This document shows positions 33,909 through 47,477 of a DNA stretch of 64,000 nt, piece by piece. The position numbers and the translations under genes were made by a program. The notes under the pieces are model-generated. The model worked only from the letters and a program-made list of their open reading frames with translations, made no database searches and was not told the DNA's origin. This stretch comes from Bryum argenteum. Lineage: Eukaryota > Streptophyta > Bryopsida > Bryales > Bryaceae. The stretch lies in the NCBI GenBank assembly GCA_037043015.1, contig CM073329.1:13966648-14030647 (forward strand), read 5' to 3'. How positions within the stretch are numbered: the stretch's first letter is position 1; every line of letters starts with the position of its first letter.

Positions 33909-36900
33909 GCAACGGTCCATGGATAGCATGGGAGGAGGACATATAGGTCCGACCTCGTCTCGTATGGCTGATGATTTATCAAGAAGGAACCAGCAGGATG
34001 CTGGTGCACATCACCTTGCTCATCAGCATCATGAAGATGAGAGGCGCTGTGGTGCTGCTGCTGCCATTGACAACAATCCTGCTACTACTGCCGGAGTGTC
34101 GTTTCTTTCGAATACTTCCTACCTATGTGACTTGCGTCATGATGCTGATGAAGCTGCTGTTCCCGCGGCTGAACCTGGCGCTGTCTCAAGATGGAGGATG
34201 AAGGACAGAGTAAGATAACTACATCTCAACTCACATTGCATTGCTTGCACCATGAAGCTTCTCTTGTTGTAGCTGGACTCTGTTAGTGCTTTAGTGCATT
34301 GACCTAATTCTTCACGGAGGCCAGATTGTCGAGAATTAGAGAGTGGCCAGTTACCCTACTGTGCGTAATTGCTAACAAAAGATAGCAGTTTCAGTCCACC
34401 AGCTGCAGAAATGTGACAATTTCGTGCTTGTTTACGAACCTCTGTTTGCCTCGCCCCGCGATTTATCAAACACCATCGTTGTATCTTGTTGAAGACACTT
34501 AAAAGAGCGTTGACTGTGTCTTACCCATGGGGCTTAAATTGGTCATATGCAGAAGTGGAGTTTTGAAATTGTTACAAGTAATTTTGGGGCATGAATTCAG
34601 TATTGACGTTGCACTTTATGGCATATGACAGATGAAAACAGGTTGGGTGGCGTTGTGTCTGTGCTTGAATATTGGAGTGGATCCGCCAGATGTTATTAAA
34701 ATCTCGCCATGCGCCCGATTGGAATGTTGGATAGGTAATGAATTTGCTATTTATTGGTAATAAAATGTTGTTTTTTGTGCAAGTTTCTGGTGCAAATCAC
34801 AGTAGGATGCTTTTCTATTGTTTCAACCGCACGACTTGTTGCTTTCAATCGGTGCATGGACCTTTTCGGAGGTCTCAATTCACGGTTCGTTAGCTGAAGG
34901 CACTTGTTCATACTTTGGTAACTCCTGACCTTTTGACGACTTTTAAACATGCTCTTCAATGTGCAGATCCATTCTCAACTGCATCTGTGAAAGCATTGGA
35001 AGCAATTGGGAAAAACCTGCAAGCTCAGTATGAGCGGTGGCAGCCCAGAGTAAGCAGCGGTGTCTTTTCTTTTTTCTGAGTTGGGTCTATATTTACAAGA
35101 AGCACTTTTCGTTAACAAATTTATGAGCTTTGGTAGTTGAACAGGGATACTCTGGTATCTCGATCAATGATCTTCTCAGTGCCAAATATTGGTCCATAAT
35201 GGAATGGAGAACGAAAACTGTTAGATTTGTTGCTTATCCGCTCATCACTGTGCTTGCAGGCTCGTTACAAAGTCAGTTTAGACCCCACTGTTGAAGAGGT
35301 CAAGAAGTTGTGCCTTAGTTGCCGGAAAAACGCGAAGGGCGAGAGAGTGTTGTTTCACTACAACGGCCACGGTGTTCCAAGACCTACAGTCAATGGGGAA
35401 ATATGGCTGTTCAACAAGGTTGGCATTCAGCTCATTGCATATAGCAGCTGGTTTTACTCACCTATACGATTTTCCCAGGCCACATATATGTACCTGTTGG
35501 TTGTCCAAAGTAGTATTAGCTAGCTCGATGATAAGAAATGAAGAATACGTATCATGTCTTAAGTATATATTATTTGTTACGTATCTTGCAGAATTTCACT
35601 CAGTACATACCTCTCTCGGTTTACGAATTGGAGTCGTGGCTTGGAAATCCGTGCATTTATGTATTCGATTGCTCAGCAGCTGGCATGATCGTGAATGCTT
35701 TCTGTGAGGTACGATGTTCCTAGCCACTTGAACGTTTAGAGTTCAGAAGTGGGTGACGCATGAGTGGTCACTCATTTCTTTGGACATGTCTGTAGCTGTT
35801 TTATTCAGTTTGTCTTGCATCACTACTGCAGTAGCTGCTCAATATCAGAAACTGATTTTGTCTGCAACAGCGGCCTGAGTGGGGTCCTGGGGGAACATCC
35901 TCGAGAGATATGGCTTCCGCAATGAAGGACTGCATCCTGTTGGCTGCTTGTGGCGCCAATGAATCACTTCCTCAAGACACGGAACTGCCGGCTGATGTTT
36001 TCACTTCCTGTCTGACAACTCCGATCAAGATCGCCTTGAGATGGTAACCTCTGAACTTCTGGATGAAAGTACTTTGATTCTCATGAATGTTTTCTGCCAT
36101 TGGTCGTATTTATTCTCTTTGAGATGGATGATTTATTGCAGCACATCCCCACTCTTGCTCACTTGAATCCCCTTGTCTTCAACTGGTTTTGTAATTGAGT
36201 GATAAGTATTGTAATTCTCTTGATTCAGGTTCTGTCCCCGGTCTCTACTTGATTTGGATCCCGAGCTCATAGACCAGATTCCCGGACGGCAGAATGATCG
36301 GAAAACTCCTCTGGGGGAGTTGAATTGGATCTTCACAGCAATAACTGATACAATCGCATGGAATGTGCTCCCGCGAGGTGAGCAGTTCGAATATCTGAAT
36401 TTTTGCGTTATTGCATATTCAGGACTCACAGTCTCCATTCTTTTTTTTGGTGAACTGATTGTCTAAGGCCTTAACACTTGTTTTCAAAAACTAAAATCTT
36501 TGTTCTGTTTTTTAGAGCTGTTCCAGCGGTTGTTCCGGCAAGATCTCCTTGTTGCGAGCTTGTTTCGCAATTTCCTACTGGCGGAACGCATTATGAGATC
36601 GGCAAACTGTTGTCCACAGTCGTATCCTCGACTCCCATCCACACATCAGCATCCTATGTGGTATGGAATTTGCTCTTTCCTCACTCTCTTTTCGTTGTTG
36701 TCGCGGCGATTCGTGATAGCTATTGTGGATGCCCATTGTAAGAAGACGTACGTGCTTTATTTCTATAGCAGTCTAACTGCTTTTCAGATGCACTATAAGG
36801 ACAATGCGTGATATTGCTGCGGAACGTGGTTACTGTTCATCGCCTTTGCACCTCCATTCATTTTGTGCTGTTTATTGCAGGCATGCATGGGACATGGCAG

Positions 36901-39900
36901 CCGAAATCTGTCTTTCACAGCTGCCAATCTTGTTGAGGGATTCGAATGCTGAGTTTCAGGTTTGCAACTCTTTTAGTGTTCAGTGTCATAGTTGAAAATA
37001 GCCGTATTTGTTAGTATCTGATTTGGTAAATATACTTCTGAAGATGTACTTGTGCGTGCAAGTTATGTTCCTTTTCCTAATGGGTAATGATGAACGTCTA
37101 AAATGTTCTGTTCATGCTGTAGATATTTGTAAGATTTGGAGTGATTTGAATTGTTGTACGTCTGTGCTGCAGCCAAGTCCCTTCTTCACGGAGCAATTGA
37201 CGGCTTTTGAAGTATGGTTGGAGCATGGTTCTGAAAGGAAGAAGCCACCAGAGCAGCTTCCCATCGTACTGCAGGTGTCACATCATACTGTACCTGCAAA
37301 TATTAGTGATGCTTGGATTTTGATTCTTTCGGATATACGATCACAGATAGATGCTGTCCAAGGGCTTATCTTTGTGGTACTTTTGGGTCCCATGGGCGTG
37401 TATCTGCCTTAAATATCACGCATTGTCCTTATAGTGCATCTGAAAGTACGTCTGTGGCGTGAAGCTGCATACCTAGTTGTTGTCCTTATTAGTGTGATGT
37501 TAATGGCTGTGACTCTGCAGGTCTTGCTGAGCCAGTCCCATAGATTCCGAGCTCTGGTACTCTTGGGTCGGTTTTTGGACATGGGAGCGTGGGCCGTCGA
37601 CTTGGTAATATGACTTTCTATTTTTCGTTGATGGTGACTTTTTATGACTCTCTGCTCAACTAGCTCAAATTTGAAATGTAGGAATAGATTAGTCTCTGCA
37701 GACTCGGGAAGTATATTTCCAGTATCCTTTGGTTACTGTACTAAGAAGTTTAAGTCTTGTTGATGTGGTATTACTTGTTTCACCAGGCGTTATCTGTTGG
37801 AATATTTCCATATGTCCTCAAGCTGCTGCAAACAACGGCTACAGATTTACGACAGATTCTTGTGTTCATCTGGACGAAGATTTTAGCTCTTGACAAGGTA
37901 GCTTTTTGTTTGATTCTTGCTCGTTCGTAAGGTCTTACATAGCTTATGGAGGTCTGTAGTTTATCCAAAATGGCCGTTTCTGAAAACAAAACATCATTGT
38001 GTATTGAAGAAATATCATTGCGTATATAGAAAGAAGGTTGGCAGTGCGAGTAGCCCCCTTTGGCTCCTGTAAATAGTTGTAGGTCGGGTTGATGTTCATG
38101 TTCTTAATTTTCAGGCATTCAGAAGTTTCAGGTTCAAATGCACATCCTTATAGATGGGATTGATTATATTTCAAACGCAAGCGCACCTTTAACTCTTGTT
38201 TATTGTATCTTTTGGTTGACAATGTTGCAGTCTTGCCAAGTGGATCTCGTCAAAGACGGCGGTCACTCTTACTTCATCCATTTCTTGGAGAGCCCTGACA
38301 TCCATGCGGAACAGCGTGCCATGGCTGCGTTTGTTCTCGCAGTCATAGTTGATGGCCACCCACATGGTCAGCAAGCTTGTATAGAAGCTGGACTCATAAG
38401 CATTTGTCTCTCACATATACAAGCAGTCTCGAGCATACAAGCAGCTCCAAATGCCCCACCGCCTGAGCCCTTGCTTCTTCAGTGGCTTTGTCTGTGCTTG
38501 GGGAAACTCTGGGATGGTATGCCAGAAGGGATTACTAGAGCTCTTGATTTGGATGCACCTGCAATCCTCGGGAAAGTTCTCTCTGAGCCACAGCCTGAGG
38601 TGAGAATAGATGCTGTTCAAAGACCTTTCAAACGTATACTACGCTCATAAATTATTCTGCGCTTATTAATTCTCTAGATGCAGGCTGGTTATTTGAGAGT
38701 TTCCTTCTAGAAAGATATCTGGGTACTGATATATTCGATATATTTGCACTGAAGTGGAATTCTGTTGATCTTCTGTTACTTATTTGTTTTACTGTTTCCA
38801 GGTTCGTGCGGCTGCTACATATGCACTGGGTACTCTTGTTAAAGTTGGAGTTGATGGTGTTTGTGCGGGAGGAACTGACGATGAGGTGGATGAAGTGAGC
38901 CAAGCTGCAGAGCAAAGAGTAGCAAGTCTACTTTTGAAAGTTCTGTGTGATGGAAGTCCACTTGTTCGAGCTGAACTTGCTATAGGTGAGATCCATTTTC
39001 TCGTATTTGTTTTTACTTTCTTGTGTATTGTTTTTACCTTTCTGAAGAAGTGGTAAATACACTCGGCTGTTTTCTATACTAATACATCATACGTTGTTGA
39101 CTGTCATGTTCCAGCAATGACCCGCTTAGCATCAAGTCACAACAGGATGTTCCGACAGTCAGCTGCAGCTTACTTAAGACCTCCATCGCATACAGCAGTG
39201 TTGCCTGTCTATGCAACAGGCTACAGGAACCCAGGGTATCCGTACTCCACGCAACTCATGTATTCCAATTCGCATCCAGACGCAGATCAGGGTCTTTTGA
39301 GCTTGGATGGAGGGACACCCTACCGCTCAGTAATGCGCATTGTCCGCAGCAATGGTTCATTGGCAGGCTCTCCAGGTACTCACAGTCTCTGATAACTTGA
39401 ATCACTACTTTCGTGCTAAATAGCAGATTTCGAGTGAGGGAAATTGCTGCATGAGTATTATGACAAGTAGGGTTCGCTTAGGCGCATATATTAAGCATGA
39501 GCGATCACGAAAGCTTGCGTATTTCAATGCGATTGCAAGGATCTTGATTGATTTTTTTTGGTACGTACATTGATCCTCTTGACTGATTGGATTTCAGGCT
39601 CTGCGGGGCACTCTCCATTATCTGATAATGGGGTGCTTGGAGATGCCAATGGTGCTGCCTCAAGCAACGGAGGAGGATCTCGCCTCTACAGACGAAGCGA
39701 GGAAAATAGTGTCTATGTACAATGCATCATGGCTTCTTACGCACTAGCGAGGGATCCTTTCCCTCGCGTGGCTAGTCTGGGCAAGAAAATTTTACGAATT
39801 GGTGGACTTGAGTCAGCTCCAGTTGTCGTAGCCTCAAGGGCTAATGGTGGCGTCCTCAGCTACCCTCGAAACCCTCCTGTTGCAGCACTACCTCCTACTC

Positions 39901-42795
39901 CTATGCCTGGTGTAATGCATCGATCTACATCGTGGGTAGCATCTTCCTCAGGTCAGTTATGTGGGGATCATATCCTGGGCTACCACTGGGCTTTCTGTTG
40001 TTCTTCTTTCCATTTTTCTTTGACACCTACGGTAAATAATGGAGCTATTCGGGTTTTCGATGATATCAATTGGAAGAATTACGCACTTAAGCTGACACTT
40101 CCAGCTTTTATTCTGGGCAGGGAACCTTGCAAGCACATGGCGAATTACAACACCACCTCCCAGTCCTCCCACTCGACCAGCATTTCTTGCAGGCTCTACT
40201 AGTACACTCAGGCGTGTGGCATCTATGGACATCTCCGCAGCACTGAATGGAAGTTGGGATACTTCTCGACCTGGTGTGCGATTAGCTGGTGATATTATTG
40301 CTCATGCTTCAACTCCAGGTCTTACTACACTAGCACCTGGGTTAACCGATGCTACTGGGAAGTTGACTTCTGGACTGTCAACAATCACTTTGGAGGCGGG
40401 CTTAATCTCGCCTCAATTGCCGGAATCAACCATTTATAAGTGGAGTTGTGGACACTTTTCCCGGCCTTTGTTGGAGCCATCTCATGATGATGAAGAAGAA
40501 ATTTTAGCTCGTCGGGAAATGAGAGAGAAGGAGGCGTGCAATGGCATTGCTAGATGCCAACATTCAAGTAAGTTCTTCTCTTGAAACTTAAATTTTCTGA
40601 CTGTTCCATTTCTTATCCCAGTTTATGGTTATATAAGTAGGGGCAGGGGAGGTATGGCCCTTATTGGTGTTTATCACATTGGTTACAGGTGTAAGCAAAG
40701 TGACCGATCAAATTGGCAGCTGGGACACTGGATCTGAAGTGGGAACCAAAGCTGTGCTTATGCATCCATTTAAACCTCTAGTCTGCATTGCAGATGACGA
40801 TGAGACTATCAGGTACTGTTTACAACGTTATTTTTTTGTCATCTGGGAGGGTCGATAAACTCAATATTTGCAAGGCAGAGGGGAATTCGTTGATAACTTC
40901 ATATCTTATTATGGTGGCTGTGCCTCTGATTTCTGCTCGTACTGTACTTGCAGGATATGGGATTATGATGCAGACGAAGTTGTGAATACCTTCGACAATC
41001 ATCACAATCTAGAGAAGGGGGTTTCTAAGCTTTGCTTGCTGAACGAGTTGGATGATAGCTTGCTACTTGTTGCTTCAAGTAAGTTGCCTATTTTCACTTG
41101 TGATCCTTCGACGTCTGTTTACAACTTCCCAGTAAATGTGGCTTTACATGAATGTCTATGAATATTAAACTAGTTCCTGGATTTAATCATGGTGTAATCT
41201 GTTCTTTGTAGATGATGGAAGCATAAGGGTCTGGAAAGACTATACACAGAAAGGCAAGCATCGCCTGGCAACGTCGTGGCAGGCCGTGCAAGGCCACGGC
41301 CCTGCTGGACTAGGCATCACTGCCGTGGTAGACTGGCAGCAGATGACGGGTTGCTTGGTAATACTTCGCAGCCACTCTTATAATTTTCATCCGTTTGCTG
41401 GTTCTAGTTCGTTCAGTTATGATTTATCGAGAGTCTACTTTCTCGTGGAGGATCTTAATATACTTCTTAACGTACTCTTGCTTACATTATCTTTTAGTTG
41501 AGTTTACTACAGGTTCATGGTGGTTGAGTTATTATTGAGCCCAGCCGTTATTACTCTCTCGTTTTGCAGTATGCGACAGGGCAAACCTCTAGTATCATGG
41601 TGTGGGATCTTGATCGGGAGCAGCTTGCCTCCAACATCTCTACCCATTCAGACAGTGCTATATCTGTAATGGTATGTAGTCCGGAATGAGATGTTTTTTT
41701 TTTTTATCTCCTTTTGAGAATTCTTCAAGTAGCTGGAGTTCATTATCGGCACAATATGGCTCACTTAAGCTTTGCATTGCAGGCCGCTTGTCAGACGCAT
41801 ACTTCTCATGTGACCACTGGCTGCGGTGATGGCTCTGTCAGGGTGTATGATATACGCTCCCGAGAAATGTAAGTGTCTGAGTTCTAGTACGCCATTCAGT
41901 TCTCACGCTGATTTTTCTGAACTCGAACTTCACTGTAGTTAATAATCTAGATAGCAGATAATCTGGTCAGCTTCTCGAAATATTCTTTAGCTAATAAACC
42001 GTTTTGAATCGAATCTACAGGCTTGTGTGTGCCATGAAACCCCACACTACAAAAGTCGTGGGCCTCGACTTTCAACCTGGAGCTGATCATACCAAGGTAA
42101 TCTTTCACTCTTTGATGACGATTCCCTCATTTAACATTGTCCCTCTTCATTTCGTTGGAATCTAATAAGGATGAACATTGCTCATGTAATGGTGGAGGCA
42201 CCTATTATGTAGTTACTGAAGTCTTCAGAAACATCTATTGTTGCTATAGATGCGAAATTCAAAATGCTTTTAAACAGATTCTAATCCCTCGACAACTTCT
42301 GCGTACCATATTTAAATCACACGTTTATTGCTGCACTGGAAACATCCTTCAGGGATATTCGACACTTAATATAATAGGCAACAAAAGATACCATTTTGGG
42401 TGTCTCTACCCTAGCACATTCATGCTTACTTTGTTATGTGGTGGAAGCAGATGATTTCAGCATCACAGGCAGGCGATATGAAGATGCTCGACATAAGAAA
42501 GAGCTCAGCACCGTACCTAGAGGTGGAAGCTCACAAGGGCAACTTGACTTCAATGGTGGTACACCGCTACGCTCCCGTAATCGCCACAGGGTCTGCGAAG
42601 CAGTTACCAGTAATCAAGACGTTTAGCACAAACGGGGAGCAGTTAAGCATGGTGAAGTTCCACAACAGCTTCTTAGGTCAACGGATTGGTCCAGTGACCT
42701 CCTTGTGCTTCCACTCGTACAACGTCTACCTCGCTGCTGGCGCAAGCGATTCCATGGTGTCCATCTATGCCGGAGAAAGCGTCCAGGGAAGATAA
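33877..42795 (+). CDS. RAPTOR: RAPTOR, TOR complex 1 scaffold and substrate-recruiting subunit
   Basis: Binds TOR kinase and presents substrates such as S6K in the cytosol. 24 exons: 33877-34209, 34632-34734, 34967-35049, 35260-35418, 35592-35708, 35871-36043, 36229-36377, 36516-36660, 36881-36959, 37173-37274, 37521-37604, 37787-37897, 38231-38599, 38802-38985, 39115-39375, 39598-39951, 40121-40567, 40689-40812, 40954-41078, 41212-41357, 41570-41671, 41783-41868, 42021-42096, 42451-42795. These total 4257 nt, 1418 aa, with all introns GT-AG and all phases consistent. The start MALGD matches Arabidopsis RAPTOR1 as I remember it. The caspase-like RNC domain spans about residues 112-330, with the His/Cys pair H210 (FHYNGHG) and C253 (VFDCSAAG). 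HEAT-type repeats cover about 340-830, then a variable Ser/Pro-rich linker, then seven-bladed WD40 from about 1085 to the end ([12 protein letters not shown]). It appears complete and intact. Exon edges are hand-derived. Confidence 0.96.
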
Positions 42796-43320
42796 TACTC
42801 ACTCACTATTCAAGTCTGGGGAAGTAGTGGGGGTTGGTTGATTTTTAAGCACTTATTTAAGCAGCAGCAACAGCAGCAGCAGCCTTTCTGTGTCTATACC
42901 TCTCTCTTTCTCTCTTTCTATGATAGGATTCCTTATTCTTGCTAGAGGGGAGTCTCCCACCGTATGTATCTTTGTACATCCATTGATTCTGGTTATACTG
43001 AATTGCTTCGTATGTTCTGTTACGTGACGATTTTTTCATTTTCCGGAACACTTTGACTTTGATACAACACTGGATTCTATGACAAACGTGCTTCAGCGTT
43101 TGTCTTGTAATTTGAATAGTATTATCGGTGCATTGCAATCTTATCATTGGTCAACCTACAATGTCTTGCCATGTTTTGAACGTCACTTTTGGTCCGATTT
43201 TTCCAAGTATGCTCCTAGTGTTTTTTCATTCTCAGAAACTTTTGGAGCATTGGATCTAGGTAGTGTTGGGAACTTGTTAATGTATATTTGTTGTGTTCTT
43301 ATCATACTATGGAGATGAAT
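42796..43320 (+). other. Probable RAPTOR 3' UTR
   Basis: T-rich sequence after the stop, with a short CAG repeat (about 42862-42886). No clear AATAAA was found, so the end is approximate. Confidence 0.45.
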
Positions 43321-44064
43321 TCCTTCGCATTCATGTGCAATGTGATTATGTACTTTCCTTCAACTGTTTAATTTTCGTAACATAATATGACAATTTTCTT
43401 ATATCTTTCTTGTACTGTTCTTCTTCGTGATAGTAACGCTATGTGTAATTATCATGGATTTGCTGACAATAAGAAAAGTATTGGACATGCACATGATTAA
43501 CCCCCAGGGCCGAAAAGAGCTCAAACCAGAACGTTTTGGGTTTGGTCCGATTTTCTAAGTTTTGGGTTTGGTCTGATTTTCTAAATTTAGATTGTACGAA
43601 GTTGAAAGCTTTTGCAGGTTGCACAGTTTTTCCTTCTCTTTTCAAAAAGTCTTTTTGTATGTTTAACAATTTTCTTATACCTTAGGAGACATTTATGGTG
43701 AAAGACTGAAAACACTATCTAGGCATGCTGAAATCTGTCCAGCACTATGGTATATGCTCCTTTATTCTCAAAACTTGCCCAAATTCAATTAGATTGTAAA
43801 AATTCTCTCAAAAGATTGAGATTTCACTTTCTTTTTGCGTTTCGTATTTTGTACATGTAGATTAAACTTTAAGGCATGATCTCATGGTCCTGATCCTCAC
43901 TCGATGTGCACATGTTGCTTAGCCCGGAGGCCCAAAGATTCCCAAGAGCAACTTCAAACCTATATTGCACCTTGTCATAAACTCCATGTGAGAAAATAAC
44001 TATGTTCTTGAATGTATTTCCATAAGGAAATATCGATTTTTAGAAATTAATCATTATTATCATA

Positions 44065-44098
<34 letters not shown>

Positions 44099-44373
44099 TT
44101 CTGCATTGTTCATATTGTCATGAAGAGATAGCATTTACCAAATTAAATTATTCCTATGCAACCTGGGTCGTGCCAACCGGTTCATGGAAGGAATCACGCA
44201 TAATGTTTTTTCAAATAGTAAGGTATGAGCGCCCATCCTCCTCTAAGCGTGCATGTTGGAATCTTGCTTTAACGGAAATTGATCACCCTACAATTATGCT
44301 CAATGTACCCCATGTGTACATACAATAGGGTGTCCAATTGTACGTTAAACATATATTAGTTATGCTTACTTTG
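43321..44373. other. Intergenic; lone TTAACCCCC end
   Basis: TTAACCCCCAGGGCCGAAAA near 43499 resembles a TTAA-element end without a partner. A (TA)n plus poly(T) run is at about 44060-44100. No gene. Confidence 0.4.
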
Positions 44374-44375
44374 TA

Positions 44376-44477
44376 CTCCCTATGTCCCATTCTTATTGTC
44401 CAGTAGGTTCTTTCAAATCTACCTCTCAAGATAGATTTGAAAGAACCTACTGGACAATAAGAATGGAAGAGAGGGAG
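44376..44477. mobile_element. 102-bp Stowaway-type MITE, near-perfect hairpin
   Basis: Flanked by TA on both sides (44374-44375 and 44478-44479). Ends CTCCCTATGTCCCATTC and, reversed, CTCCCTCTCTTCCATTC match the classic Stowaway CTCCCTCCGTCC pattern. Inside, a perfect stem of about 35 bp (including TTCTTATTGTCCAGTAGG) closes on a loop of roughly 8-10 nt. Confidence 0.88.
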
Positions 44478-44746
44478 TAATTATTATTGTAAGTGCTTAA
44501 AAATATCGTAAAAATAGAGAAACTTAGATTTTTTTATTTGCTAATCATTGAAAAATAATAAGCCACTCATTCCACCACTCTAAGTATAGTGAATCTCTTA
44601 AATGCACGATAATAGGTGTTCATACTTTAGTTGTATCACATTTGAAGAATGTAGTGTTTAGTACGGTGTGAAAACTACCGAGGTCTTACATCTGTACAAT
44701 ATCTAGATCACCATTCAAGTATAGAAGCTGATCAATGCGAAAAGTA

Positions 44747-45685
44747 CAGTGGGGTACAAAAATAACTCGAACTGCCTTTAAAGGTCATTTTAAAAAAAAA
44801 AGTTTGAAATGTGTCTTTGTACTCAAATCTGATTGGAATTGCAATCTCTAAAGGGTGTTAGAAGTCAGAACCAAATCGGAGTGTTTTATAGGATCATCAC
44901 AAAAAATTGCTTCTTATTTGTAAAATTGTTGAGAAAACTATAAATCTACATGCACCATCTATAATTAACCACTGTCACTTTTTGCTTCAATTACAACGTT
45001 TAATTTCACTTGCAAATTTGATATGAGTTCCTTAGTTATTCTTTAAACACTTGAGCCCATGCTTATTGAAATATTGAGATGTTTCTTATTTTCTTTTGGC
45101 TAGGAGGAATGTCTTAGAATGTCCGTGTGATTATTATTTTCTTTTCAAGACTTTGCAAAGCCCTTTACACCACTACAAATGTCCTGCAAGGACTCAAAGG
45201 ATTGTTTGATGTAGTTAGGGTGATTACTTTCATAAGCTCATTGCCAAACTCAAATTCTTTTAGAATTCTTGTGAAGTTTGAACAAAAGTTTAATTTCCCA
45301 TCTTGAGTGTTGATTGAAAACTCATCAGAAAACCACTCTAACTAAAGAGTTTAAGAAAGGAAGTCCTTTTGAACATTCAACAATGAGCTCAAGTGTTCAA
45401 AGAACAACTTTAGGCACTCATACTAAATCTGGAAGTGAAAATGAAGATTGTAAATGAAGCAAAAAATTATAGTGGCCAACTCTAGATGGAGTATGTACAT
45501 TTATAGCTTTTTGAACAATTTTACAAAAAAGAAATTTTTGTGTTGATACTATAAAACACTCAATTGTGGTTCCAACGCCTTTACGAAGTGCAATTCCGAT
45601 CATTTTTGAGTACATAGGCACATCTCAAACCTTTTTAAAAAAAATTCCCTCCGAAGGTGGTTTTAGTTATTTTTGTACCCTACTG
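44747..45685. mobile_element. Tc1/mariner-like element with ~300-bp inverted repeats (939 bp)
   Basis: TA lies on both sides (44745-44746, 45686-45687). The ends are CAGTGGGGTACAAAAATAAC and, reversed, CAGTAGGGTACAAAAATAAC. The inverted similarity continues for about 300 bp into the element (to about 45060 and from about 45365). CAGT ends plus a TA duplication are typical of Tc1/mariner. No transposase ORF, so non-autonomous. Confidence 0.8.
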
Positions 45686-45687
45686 TA

Positions 45688-46535
45688 GAGTTGGGTACCA
45701 GCCCATAACGAATTCCACTTTAGGAGGATTTTTTTTTCAACTGTTCAAAAAGTCATTGTGATCTCAAAAATGATCGGATTTGAGAATCGTAAAGTGTTAT
45801 GGAATCATTGGAGTGCTCTAAAAGTTTCATGATAAATCATCAATTTTTTTTATTGTATATTATCTACCAAATTTCAAGCACTTCACACACCATCTACCAT
45901 TGACTACCTTTACTTCTTGCTTCAATCCCAAGTACATTTTCAATTCCAAGTTTGAAACGAGCTTCCAACCTTGTTCTTAGGATCCTTGATGACATCCTTA
46001 AATGATCAAAATTAGACTTGGCAAGAAATATTACAAGAAGTTGAGCATGATAGTGGGGTAGTGAGAGTTATCACTGTAACAGTCTTCAACCATCCTCTAA
46101 GTTTTTGGAGGACACTTGTAGTAGTGTAAGGCCTTCACAAGAAATAAGAAAACTTTACTAGTCACTAGGACTTCTCACAAAATTTCTCCAAGCCAAGAAA
46201 AAAACAAAGAATATATCAATGCTTCAACTGGGATGTGCTCACTGATCCCAAAAACAAGATTGGAAGCTCATTTCAAATTTGGAATTGGGAATGTACTTGT
46301 AATTGAAGCAAGAAGTAAAGGTAGTCAATGGTAGATGGTGTGCGAAGTACTTGAAACTTGTTAGATGATATACATCTTTTTTTATTGTTTATCATGACAT
46401 CGTAGAGCAATCCAATGTGATTCCAAAACACTTTACGGTTCTCAAATCCGATCGTTTTTGAGATCGCAATGATTTTTCAAACATTCGAAAAAAATTCTCC
46501 CGAAGAGGAATTCGTTATTGACTAGTACCCGATTC
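45688..46535. mobile_element. Second long-TIR Tc1/mariner-like element, abutting the first (848 bp)
   Basis: Left end GAGTTGGGTACCAGCCCATA; right end reversed GAATCGGGTACTAGTCAATA. Arms of about 300 bp run 45688-45995 and 46255-46535. TA flanks both sides (45686-45687 and 46536-46537), the left one shared with the preceding element. The arm interiors are related to those of that element (ACCATCTAC, TTTTTGCTTCAAT-like landmarks), so they are sister families. No transposase. Confidence 0.78.
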
Positions 46536-46537
46536 TA

Positions 46538-47283
46538 CATCTCCTTGGACGTGGGTAATAAGGAGATGTGCTTATATTCCGAGTAGCACCACAAAACCGT
46601 GGAGTAGGAGATATCTAGCCTTTGATCTCATTCTTAAATGTACATTACAGCTTGATTGGTTGAAGAAACACCAATGACATCAACTTCCAAAATTCATAAG
46701 TGAATAAAGAAAAGTTTAAAAATTTGATCCTCAAACATCATTACTCTTTAACTAACTTTACACATTCTCTTAAAAAATAATTCTTTGACCATTCTATGAG
46801 GAACTCATTTCTAAACTTATAATTTGCCTCTATGTCTCCAACTTTAAATAAAATAAAATTTAATGAATATTGGTAGTAGTTTAAAGGATATAATTCAATT
46901 TCAAATATAAATGGCAAAGCTCTTTTGAGTGAGCTTTATAGCTTCTCACTAACCTTGTTGTAAAAAATTAAAGCAATTGACCACCTAGTTGCAGAGGTTG
47001 ATTACAACAGGTAGGGAGGTAACTACTATATGTTAAAAGTTGGTGTAAGATATACATTGATTGCAAATTTTATATATTTCATTTGTCATCAATGAGTTGT
47101 TTGATACATTTATTGCTTGTGATTTCAAATTGGAGCAAACAGGCGTATTTAATCTTGAATTTAACTTTGCAAATCATAAAGCATCTTGACTTTGGCGACT
47201 TCTTCATCTAAAAGATAATTGTTTACAATATGTTGCAAATGAGAAACTCCAAACCATTTTTTACTCAAAATATACATTTATGT
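46538..47283. other. Intergenic, nothing recognised
   Basis: AT-rich sequence without an element or gene that I can support. Confidence 0.4.
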
Positions 47284-47408
<125 letters not shown>

Positions 47409-47477
47409 CAAATGTGCACCATAATTGTATCTTCCAAAACAACTGCACAAAATATATCGTGCATGTCTACCTATTTA

